From: Hyphomicrobiales bacterium
GTDB lineage: Bacteria; Pseudomonadota; Alphaproteobacteria; Rhizobiales; Devosiaceae
DNA: 5,071 nt
NCBI GenBank assembly: GCA_027082895.1
Contig: JALWTJ010000288.1
Span: 1-5,071, forward strand
Reading direction: 5' to 3'
Shown here: one piece after another, positions 1 through 5,071 of the stretch
Position numbering within the stretch: position 1 is the first letter of the stretch
Layout: each line of letters starts with the position of its first letter
Notes under the pieces: generated by a model
What the model saw: only the letters and a program-made list of their open reading frames with translations
Databases searched by the model: none
Told to the model about the DNA's origin: nothing
Position numbers and translations under genes: made by a program

Positions 1-27
1 ATTGATCCGCGCAACTGGCAGGGATGA
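1..27 (+). CDS. C-terminal end of an upstream gene (partial, unidentified)
   Basis: Frame 1 is open from the window edge and ends at the TGA at 25-27, giving the last eight residues IDPRNWQG. The stop lies three bases before the ATG of the oxidoreductase gene, the tight spacing expected of an operon partner. The presumed ribosome binding site of the next gene (around 17-23, GGCAGGG) would then lie inside this tail. Eight residues are too few to assign a family, and the reading is inferred mainly from spacing. In this kind of cluster a NeuB/SpsE-type synthase, aminotransferase or aldo/keto reductase would be ordinary candidates, but nothing seen here chooses among them. Confidence 0.4.
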   Translation: MDPRNWQG

Positions 28-30
28 ACA

Positions 31-1020
31 ATGGCATATTCGGTCGTCATCGTCGGGGCGGGCCGCATTGCCGGTGGCTATGACCGGCCGGGGGACGATC
101 AGGTGCTTACCCATCTGCATGGTATTTCCCGGGAGCCCCGTTTTTCCTGCACGGGGCTGGTGGATTGTGATCCGGAGCGGGCAAAGGAACTGGCAGCGCG
201 CTGGGGGGTGCCGGTTGCCTCTGATCTGGATGCGGCCCTTGAGTCGCCCGTGGACATGCTGGTGATTGCCACTCCTGACGCCACCCACGCCCATTATCTG
301 GAAAAGGCGCTGGGGCGGGACGTTTCCCTTGTGCTGTGCGAAAAGCCGCTGACGGGGAGTTTTTCCGAAACCCGCAGCCTGGTGGAGCGTTTCGGGGCGG
401 CGGGCAAGGCGCTGGCGGTCAATTACCAACGCCGGTTCGAGAACAGCGTGCAGGAACTCCGCGCCCGGATCCGGACTGGGACATTGGGGCGGCCTCTGGC
501 GGGTGTTCTGTGGTATTCCAAGGGGGTGCTGCACAATGGTTCTCACGGGGTGGACCTGTTGCGCTACCTGTTCGGGGAGGTGCAGCAGGCCATGGGGCGC
601 CGGCGGGTGGAGGATTTCGTTTCCGCGGATCCCAGTATCGGGGGAACCTTGCGTTTTGCAGATCTGGACGTGGAACTGGTGGCGGCCGATGAACGTTGCT
701 TCTCGCTGTTTGAACTGGATCTGGTGTTTGAGAAGGGGCGTTATCGCTACACTCTGGGAGGCATGAATCTGGAACGATACGGGGTGCTGCCTGATCCGGT
801 ATTTGCGGGATATCAGGAATTGCAGGTGATCGGAACCGAACGTACCGGACTCGATCATGCCATGGCTGACGTTTATCGGGCATTTGGTGACTACCTTGAC
901 AAGGGGGGAGAGGTTCCCGGCGATGCGCGCCATGTGCTGGGCACGCAAATGGTATGTGAAGGGTTGCGGGACCAGCCGCCGGGGGAATGGTTCGTTCCGG
1001 GAAACGGAGAGCCGAAATGA
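31..1020 (+). CDS. Gfo/Idh/MocA family NAD(P)-dependent sugar oxidoreductase
   Basis: A 329-residue cytoplasmic dehydrogenase, a normal length for the family, which oxidises or reduces a hydroxyl/keto group on a sugar or sugar nucleotide using NAD(P). The N-terminal Rossmann domain (about 1-125) opens with a strand and the dinucleotide loop GAGRIAGG (9-16). LVDCDPERA (43-51) follows as the second strand, and its Asp residues are compatible with NAD preference. VIATPDATHAHY (78-89) and CEKPL (103-107) carry the family's EKP motif with the conserved Lys105. The C-terminal alpha/beta domain contains AVNYQRRF (129-136) and NGSHGVDLLRYLFG (169-182), whose H172-x-x-D175 pair matches the usual catalytic/substrate-binding position. 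No signal peptide or membrane segment is seen. The ATG at 31 places the first strand correctly and has GGCAGGG about seven bases upstream. The substrate cannot be read from sequence. The neighbouring cytidylyltransferase, formyltransferase and carbamoyltransferase point to synthesis of a modified surface sugar (inference). Confidence 0.9.
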   Translation: MAYSVVIVGAGRIAGGYDRPGDDQVLTHLHGISREPRFSCTGLVDCDPERAKELAARWGVPVASDLDAALESPVDMLVIATPDATHAHYLEKALGRDVSLVLCEKPLTGSFSETRSLVERFGAAGKALAVNYQRRFENSVQELRARIRTGTLGRPLAGVLWYSKGVLHNGSHGVDLLRYLFGEVQQAMGRRRVEDFVSADPSIGGTLRFADLDVELVAADERCFSLFELDLVFEKGRYRYTLGGMNLERYGVLPDPVFAGYQELQVIGTERTGLDHAMADVYRAFGDYLDKGGEVPGDARHVLGTQMVCEGLRDQPPGEWFVPGNGEPK

Positions 1021-1040
1021 GGGGGGGCGCAAGGGCGTAA
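1017..1040 (+). other. Seven-codon mini-frame with G7 run, stop overlapping next start (TAATG)
   Basis: The oxidoreductase stop sits in an ATGA at 1017-1020. Reading from this ATG gives MRGGARA and a TAA at 1038-1040, whose last A is the first base of the cytidylyltransferase ATG (TAATG). The frame includes seven consecutive G (1021-1027). It could help reinitiation between the two genes, or it could be fortuitous. One extra G in the run would instead fuse the ATG at 1017 in frame to the cytidylyltransferase. Protein expression from the mini-frame itself is not claimed. Confidence 0.35.
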
Positions 1041-2002
1041 TGGTGCAGGAGGGCGAGCGGGCAGGCGAAGAAAAGCGCAGCGAAAAGGTCGTGGCCATGG
1101 TCATTGCCCGCATGGGGTCGACCCGGGTGCCGGGCAAGTCTTTGATCGAGCTGGAGGGGCGGCCGCTGGTTGCCCATGTGCTGGATATTGCCCGCAAGAT
1201 GAAGCGGGTCGACGAGGTGGTGCTGGTCACCAGCGAACTGCCGCTTGACGACCCCCTTGCGGCACTGGGGGAGCAGGAGAATGTCCGGGTGGTGCGCGGG
1301 CATCCCGAATTCGTTCTGGACCGGATCGTTACCGCGATCGGGGAGACGGGGGCGGATGTGGTGGTCTATGTGGGGGGGGACTGCCCACTGCTGGACCCGG
1401 CAATGATCGATGGGGCGATTGATACCTTTTTCCGGCTGGGATGCGACTATCTAAACAATTATGCGCCTCCCACCTTTCCCGAGGGGCTGGATATCAACAT
1501 CCTGCGTCGCGAAACGGTGATGCTGGCCCATGACAAGGCGCTGGCCCCCTCGCAGCGTATCCATGCCTTCAGCTATTTGACCCGGCATCCGGGAAGTTGC
1601 CATATCGAGAATGTCACCCATACGCCCGATCTGTCGGCCCATCACTGGTCCCTTGATTTTCCGGAGGATCTGGCGTTTCTGCGTGCGGTTTATGCCCGTC
1701 TCTACGGCAGAAGGGATCCCATCACCATTGATGATGTGCTGGAACTGATCGATTCGGATCCGGAGGTGGCGGCACTGGACAAGGCCCTGCAACGGCCCCC
1801 TGTGGGTCATGCCTTCTGGAATTCCCCGGGCATGATGCGGGACATGAACGCGGATGTGCGTGTGCTCGGTGACATGGCGCAACAGGCCCTTGAGGCAGGG
1901 AATCGGGAAAGGGCACGCTTGTGCTATCTGGAAATGGGCCTGATCATTGACGAGTTGCAACGTTTCTGTTCCGCGGGAACGCAGACGGACGGAACCGGTT
2001 GA
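1040..2002 (+). CDS. SpsF-like cytidylyltransferase (acylneuraminate/KDO cytidylyltransferase superfamily) with C-terminal extension
   Basis: Predicted to transfer CMP from CTP to a sugar acid or similar sugar, as in the SpsF/NeuA/KdsB superfamily. The protein is 320 residues from the ATG at 1040, against my recollection of about 240-250 for SpsF. A charged leader (1-16) precedes the first strand KVVAMVIARMGSTRVPGKSL (16-35), which holds the nucleotide-binding signature. VVRGHPEFVLDR (84-95), VGGDCPLLDP (111-120, putative metal ligand Asp114), FPEGLDI (147-153) and SLDFPEDL (204-211, putative second metal Asp206) follow in the expected order. Residues about 245-312 lie beyond the family core and look helical, with an AQQALEAGNRERARLCYLEM segment (280-299) resembling a TPR-type helix pair. 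The start is uncertain. ATG 1040 has AAGGG four bases upstream. ATG 1097 has AAGG (1085-1088) eight bases upstream but would cut into the first strand. The frame is also open further upstream over the previous gene, but that part is a shadow. The gene lies 19 bases after the oxidoreductase. Confidence 0.87.
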   Translation: MVQEGERAGEEKRSEKVVAMVIARMGSTRVPGKSLIELEGRPLVAHVLDIARKMKRVDEVVLVTSELPLDDPLAALGEQENVRVVRGHPEFVLDRIVTAIGETGADVVVYVGGDCPLLDPAMIDGAIDTFFRLGCDYLNNYAPPTFPEGLDINILRRETVMLAHDKALAPSQRIHAFSYLTRHPGSCHIENVTHTPDLSAHHWSLDFPEDLAFLRAVYARLYGRRDPITIDDVLELIDSDPEVAALDKALQRPPVGHAFWNSPGMMRDMNADVRVLGDMAQQALEAGNRERARLCYLEMGLIIDELQRFCSAGTQTDGTG

Positions 2003-2122
2003 ATCCGTGGAATTGCTGGCTGGTGTCGGGCGAAGGCTGACCTGACGGGAAATGGATAGCCGGGGCCATGGGGTGCAGCGGGCAGTCTCGGGACAGGTGG
2101 GGAACAATTGGGGGAAGACAGG
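2003..2122 (+). other. 120-base intergenic spacer, no clear signal apart from the RBS at its 3' end
   Basis: This is the only sizeable gap among otherwise nearly abutting genes. I looked for a hairpin followed by T residues, a -35/-10 pair, and a short gene continuing from or leading into the neighbours, and saw none that is convincing. An ATG at 2068 is not in frame with the formyltransferase. That frame is open back to a TAG at 2057-2059, with TTG 2108 as the only additional possible start that I saw. Confidence 0.5.
2110..2117 (+). promoter_or_regulatory. Ribosome binding site deciding the formyltransferase start
   Basis: GGGGGAAG ends five bases before the ATG at 2123, a good Shine-Dalgarno spacing. 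It would be inside the coding region if translation began at the in-frame TTG at 2108, so it favours the ATG. Confidence 0.6.
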
Positions 2123-2917
2123 ATGCGGATCACGGTATTTACCAGCAACCAGCCCCGCCACCTGGCGCTGGTGGAAAAGCTTCTGGAACTGAAGGCTGAT
2201 CTTTTCGTGGTGCAGGAGGTCACGAGCCTTTTTCCGGGGTCGGTTGCGTCCTTTTTCAAGGCGTCGCCGGTCATGCAGGCCTATTTTGCCGAAGTGCTGG
2301 CGGCGGAACGCAAGCTGTTCGGCCCCTTGCGTTTCCTGCCCGGGGCTGCGCGATACCTGAGCGTTTATCCGGGGGATCTGAAATTTCTCTTGCCCGAGCA
2401 ACTTGCAGAGGGGGCGGAGGCGGACCTGTTCATCGTGTTCGGTACCGGGTTCATTTCGGGAAAACTGTGTGATTTTCTGGTGTCGCGGCGGGCGGTGAAC
2501 ATTCACATGGGGTGCGCGCCCCATTACCGGGGGGCATCGTGCAACATGTGGGCGATACATGACCGGCGCCCCGATCTGGTAACGGGGACGGTGCATCTGC
2601 TCTCGGGCAAGATGGACCATGGGGACATCTTGTTTCAGGCCCTGCCGCCGGCGCGGGCGTTTGACCCGTTCGATCTTGGAATGCAGGCGGTTGATGCAAC
2701 GCTTGCGGCACTGGTGCAAAAAATCAGGACGGACACTCTTTTTGCCGGTCCCGGGGTGCCACAGGAAACCCTTCCTCAGGGGCGCTATTGCCGCAATGCG
2801 GAATTTACCGACGACGTGGCCAAGGCGCTTCTTGCTGACAGGATGCGTTCGCAGGAAGTGGAGCAGAAACTGCTTGCACGGGACCTGAACAACTATATCT
2901 TGCCGGTCGTTGGCTAG
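2123..2917 (+). CDS. Formyltransferase-fold protein, probable sugar N-formyltransferase
   Basis: A 264-residue cytoplasmic protein of the formyl_transf_N (GART/Fmt) fold, which moves a formyl group from N10-formyltetrahydrofolate to an amine. The catalytic core is plain: a strand and turn DLFIVFGTGFISG (101-113), then NIHMGCAPHYRG (126-137) with Asn126 and His128, then TGTVHLLSGKMDHGDILFQ (154-172) with Asp165. This is the complete Asn-His-Asp set of PurN, Fmt and sugar N-formyltransferases. The N-terminus (MRITVFTSNQPRHLALVEKL) is an ordinary first strand and helix. Residues about 38-90 are not recognisable to me. The protein is shorter than Fmt (about 310 residues), lacks an obvious Fmt C-terminal domain, and has no ankyrin-like or other sugar-nucleotide-binding tail. 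ATG 2123 is chosen over the TTG at 2108 because of its ribosome binding site. Operon context suggests the acceptor is an amino sugar, possibly the sugar activated by the upstream cytidylyltransferase (inference). A housekeeping Fmt or PurN role is less likely. Confidence 0.9.
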   Translation: MRITVFTSNQPRHLALVEKLLELKADLFVVQEVTSLFPGSVASFFKASPVMQAYFAEVLAAERKLFGPLRFLPGAARYLSVYPGDLKFLLPEQLAEGAEADLFIVFGTGFISGKLCDFLVSRRAVNIHMGCAPHYRGASCNMWAIHDRRPDLVTGTVHLLSGKMDHGDILFQALPPARAFDPFDLGMQAVDATLAALVQKIRTDTLFAGPGVPQETLPQGRYCRNAEFTDDVAKALLADRMRSQEVEQKLLARDLNNYILPVVG

Positions 2918-2943
2918 GCCTACTGGAACTGGAAACTGCATAT

Positions 2944-4758
2944 ATGATCGTACTTGGCATACATATCGAAACGACGGCATCAGCTGCCCTGATGATTGAT
3001 GGGGAAGTGGTGGCGTGCGCGTCCGAGGAGCGGTTCAGCCGCCTGAAGAACGATGAGCGCTACCCGCGCCGGGCCATAGATTATTGCCTGGCCGAAGCGG
3101 GTATTTCCGGGCACGATGTGGACGTGGTGGCCCTTGCCTCGGAACAGTTGCTGTTTTCCACCTGGGCAACGCGGGTTTATTCCACCTTTTCCATCGCGGA
3201 CCATATCCGTGCGCAGCACGAATACTGGTATCCCATCCTTTATGAAAAGAAGACGCCCCTGTGGGTGGATGTCTTCAGGGACAAGCTGGATCTGGAACAG
3301 TTCCCGGGCAGTTTCGCGGACATCATAAAGCTGGAAAAATCCTATTATGGGGAGGAGGTCTGGCCAGCGTTGCGGGCAGACCTGCACAAGGGCATCTGCG
3401 CCCATCTGGGGATCAGTGAGGATCGTATCCGGCATGTGGAGCATCACAGTGCCCATGCGGCCTATGCCTACTGGTCCAGCCCGTTTCGTGACGAACCGGT
3501 TCTGGTTCTGACAACGGACGCGTGGGGGGACGGGCTGAGTGCCACCATCAACGTGGCGGAGAAAAACCGGATCCGGCGCATCAAGTCCATTCCGGCCAAT
3601 GATTTTCGGCTGGCGCGGCTTTATCGCTATATTACTCTGTTGCTGGGCATGAAGCCCAACGAGCATGAATTCAAGGTGATGGGGCTTGCGCCTTACGCGC
3701 GTGAGCCGATGATCAAGGGGCCCTACAAGGTATTTTCCGATACGATGCAGGTCACGGGAACGGATTTCACATGGAAGGAAAATCCGCCGGACATGTATTT
3801 CTACTTCAAGGACAAGCTTGAAGGTTTCCGTTTTGACGGCATCGCGGGGGCGTTGCAGCGCTACACGGAGGATATTCTGAGCGCCTGGGTGAAAAATGCC
3901 ATTTCGCACACCGGCCTGTCCCGGCTGGTCACGTCGGGAGGCATTTCCATGAATATCAAGGCCAACCAGATCATCGGTGAACTGGACGAGGTCACGGACC
4001 TTTTCGTCGGGGGCAGCGGGTCGGACGAGTCCCTTGCCCTTGGCAGTTGCTTTCATGTGATGGCGGAACATTTTCATGAAACGGGGCGTTCGACTTCCGG
4101 CTGGGCGCCGTTGCGGCTGACCCTGGGGCCCAGCTTTTCGCCCGCGCAGGTGCGCGCATGGGTGGAGGAAAACTGCCTTCAGGAGCGGTATGTGGTGGAG
4201 ATCGGGGTCAGCCCGGACCGGGTGGCCGAGGCTCTTGAGCAGGGCAACGTGATCGGGCGCATGGCCGGGCGCATGGAGTTTGGCGCCCGTGCGTTGGGAA
4301 ATCGTTCGATCATTGCTGATCCGCGCAGTCGGGAAGTGGTGGACAAGGTCAACCGGCAGATCAAGTCACGGGATTTCTGGATGCCGTTCGCCCCCAGCAT
4401 TCTGGAGGAGGCCTGTGAAAGCTATGTGGTCAATCCGAAAAACCTGTGGTCCCCCCACATGACGATCGGGTTCCATTCCACCGAGCTGGCGCGCAGGGAA
4501 ATTCCGGCAACCCTGCATTCGGCCGATCACACCATGCGTCCCAACATGGTGCGCCAGAAGGACAATCCGGGCTATCATGCGCTGATCAAGGCATTTGAAA
4601 AACGTACCGGGGTCGGGGCGGTGATGAACACGTCGTTCAACCTGCACGGGCTGCCGATCGTGTGCGGGCCCGATGATGCGTTGCATGTATTTGAAAATTC
4701 GGATCTGGACATGATGCTGCTGGAGGACGTGCTTATCGGAAAAAGACGGGAATCATGA
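2944..4758 (+). CDS. TobZ/NodU/CmcH-type O-carbamoyltransferase
   Basis: A 604-residue cytoplasmic two-domain enzyme. In characterised relatives the Kae1-like N-terminal part makes a carbamoyl-adenylate from carbamoyl phosphate and ATP, and the YrdC-like C-terminal part passes carbamoyl to a sugar hydroxyl. Seen here: the first strand GIHIETTASAAL (5-16) and EERFSRLKNDERYPRRAIDYCL (28-49). EHHSAHAAYAYWSSPF (166-181) carries the metal-binding H167-x3-H171. TTDAWGDG (190-197), SGGISMNIKAN (331-341) and GGSGSDESLALGS (356-368) follow, with Asp361 at the third metal-ligand position. In the C-terminal part come GRMEFGARALGNRSI (442-456), DFWMPFAPS (477-485), HSADHTMRPNM (525-535) and MNTSFNLHGLPIVCGPDDAL (561-580). 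The usual HD before SAAL is replaced by TT, GPRALG reads GARALG, and residues about 70-160 (rich in Trp/Tyr) look like an insertion relative to the family. The start has only a weak GGAA at 2931-2934, nine bases upstream. The gene follows the formyltransferase by 26 bases and overlaps the next gene by four. The acceptor is unknown, likely a surface-glycan sugar. Confidence 0.93.
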   Translation: MIVLGIHIETTASAALMIDGEVVACASEERFSRLKNDERYPRRAIDYCLAEAGISGHDVDVVALASEQLLFSTWATRVYSTFSIADHIRAQHEYWYPILYEKKTPLWVDVFRDKLDLEQFPGSFADIIKLEKSYYGEEVWPALRADLHKGICAHLGISEDRIRHVEHHSAHAAYAYWSSPFRDEPVLVLTTDAWGDGLSATINVAEKNRIRRIKSIPANDFRLARLYRYITLLLGMKPNEHEFKVMGLAPYAREPMIKGPYKVFSDTMQVTGTDFTWKENPPDMYFYFKDKLEGFRFDGIAGALQRYTEDILSAWVKNAISHTGLSRLVTSGGISMNIKANQIIGELDEVTDLFVGGSGSDESLALGSCFHVMAEHFHETGRSTSGWAPLRLTLGPSFSPAQVRAWVEENCLQERYVVEIGVSPDRVAEALEQGNVIGRMAGRMEFGARALGNRSIIADPRSREVVDKVNRQIKSRDFWMPFAPSILEEACESYVVNPKNLWSPHMTIGFHSTELARREIPATLHSADHTMRPNMVRQKDNPGYHALIKAFEKRTGVGAVMNTSFNLHGLPIVCGPDDALHVFENSDLDMMLLEDVLIGKRRES

Positions 4759-5071
4759 CGAAAGTTCCCGCAAGGTGCACGTTTATATTTCTGGCTTCCG
4801 ATCGCGACGATGTCATGGAGCAGACGCGGGCGGCGGTTACGGATTTCCTGGTGCGGAACGGTCCGGAGGCGCGGGTGGTTTCCTTTTGCGAGGCCACGCG
4901 GCTGAAACTGCCCGAGATGGAGGAAATTTCCTTCTGGCGTGATATCATTTCCGATGCGCAGGAGGCGGTCTTGCAAAAGGCGGCCCATGAGCGGCTGCAG
5001 CGTATGGTGCTGGACAGCGAACAGGCCCAGGAAACCGTGCTGCTGTGCAACTGGCCCCTGGTCTTTTTCTA
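4755..5071 (+). CDS. Unrecognised protein, N-terminal 105 residues (partial, runs off the window)
   Basis: An ATG at 4755 overlaps the carbamoyltransferase stop as ATGA, and the frame stays open to the window end without a stop. GACGGG just before it (4745-4750) can serve as a ribosome binding site. The protein begins MTKVPARCTFIFLASDRDDV, where TFIFLAS looks like a first beta strand. Helical-looking segments follow, rich in Glu, Gln, Ala and Arg (about 20-35 and 64-94). At about 94-105 a hydrophobic strand, TVLLCNWPLVFF, reaches the edge. This is a strand-helix-strand start of a soluble alpha/beta protein, with no signal peptide seen. I do not recognise the family. Position alone suggests a role in the same glycan pathway, such as a glycosyltransferase or other transferase, but no motif supports a particular one. 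Translational coupling to the carbamoyltransferase is likely from the overlap. Confidence 0.75.
   Translation, partial: MTKVPARCTFIFLASDRDDVMEQTRAAVTDFLVRNGPEARVVSFCEATRLKLPEMEEISFWRDIISDAQEAVLQKAAHERLQRMVLDSEQAQETVLLCNWPLVFF

Noticed and set aside
857..1039. Upstream extension of the cytidylyltransferase frame starting at ATG 857
   Set aside because: It overlaps the conserved C-terminal part of the oxidoreductase by more than 160 bases, and its translation has no cytidylyltransferase-like content before the ARMGSTR region.
419..1303. 294-codon open frame on the minus strand
   Set aside because: Spans the end of the oxidoreductase and the start of the cytidylyltransferase on the opposite strand. 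It is Pro/His/Arg-rich and has no motif.
2013..2060. Possible ECF-type or sigma-70 promoter (GGAATT near 2009 and nearby T-containing hexamers)
   Set aside because: No partner hexamer at proper spacing that stands out from background in this GC-rich spacer.
2108..2122. TTG start for the formyltransferase, five residues longer
   Set aside because: The ATG at 2123 is better spaced from GGGGGAAG and begins directly at the first beta strand.
2918..2936. Short tandem AACTGG-like repeat and GGCTAGGCC near-palindrome at the junction before the carbamoyltransferase
   Set aside because: Too short to be a terminator or a meaningful repeat, with no T-run following.
1451..2980. 509-codon open frame on the minus strand
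   Set aside because: It lies antisense to the cytidylyltransferase and formyltransferase, both of which have clear family motifs in order. Its translation is rich in Pro, Arg, His and Gln without domain-like pattern, as expected for a shadow in GC-rich coding DNA.
2980..4077. 365-codon open frame on the minus strand
   Set aside because: Entirely antisense to the carbamoyltransferase N-terminal half, with no recognisable motif. It is a composition shadow.

Overview
The window is a compact, one-direction stretch of a surface-glycan (sugar modification) gene cluster. It holds four complete genes, the last 27 bases of a gene before them and the first 317 bases of a gene after them, all on the + strand. 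Base composition is GC-rich by eye, with strong G/C preference at third codon positions and many G runs. Together with the SpsF-like, formyltransferase and carbamoyltransferase content this fits a Gram-negative bacterium, perhaps an alphaproteobacterium, but there is no marker gene and the taxonomic guess is weak.

Layout: 1-27 is the tail of an unidentified upstream gene. 31-1020 is a Gfo/Idh/MocA-type NAD(P)-dependent sugar oxidoreductase. 1040-2002 is an SpsF-like cytidylyltransferase (sugar-nucleotide activation) with a C-terminal helical extension. 2003-2122 is a 120-base spacer in which I see no promoter, terminator or small gene beyond the ribosome binding site. 2123-2917 is a formyltransferase-fold enzyme with its Asn-His-Asp catalytic set intact. 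2944-4758 is a TobZ/NodU/CmcH-type O-carbamoyltransferase. From 4755 to the window edge there is an unrecognised coding region whose start codon overlaps the carbamoyltransferase stop (ATGA).

How they may work together (inference): the oxidoreductase would help make a keto- or amino-sugar or 2-keto-3-deoxy acid. The cytidylyltransferase would activate it, probably as a CMP-sugar. The formyltransferase would N-formylate an amino group and the carbamoyltransferase would O-carbamoylate a hydroxyl. The result would be a doubly decorated sugar, possibly a nonulosonic-acid-like one, for LPS, capsule or a glycosylated surface protein such as flagellin. Each family is recognisable. The less ordinary aspects are the pairing of formyl and carbamoyl decoration in one operon, several departures from the canonical motifs in the cytidylyltransferase and carbamoyltransferase, a G-run at the junction of genes 1 and 2 that is one base away from a different start, and the unrecognised last gene. 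I found no CRISPR array, RNA gene, mobile element or convincing terminator. The long minus-strand open frames are composition shadows.
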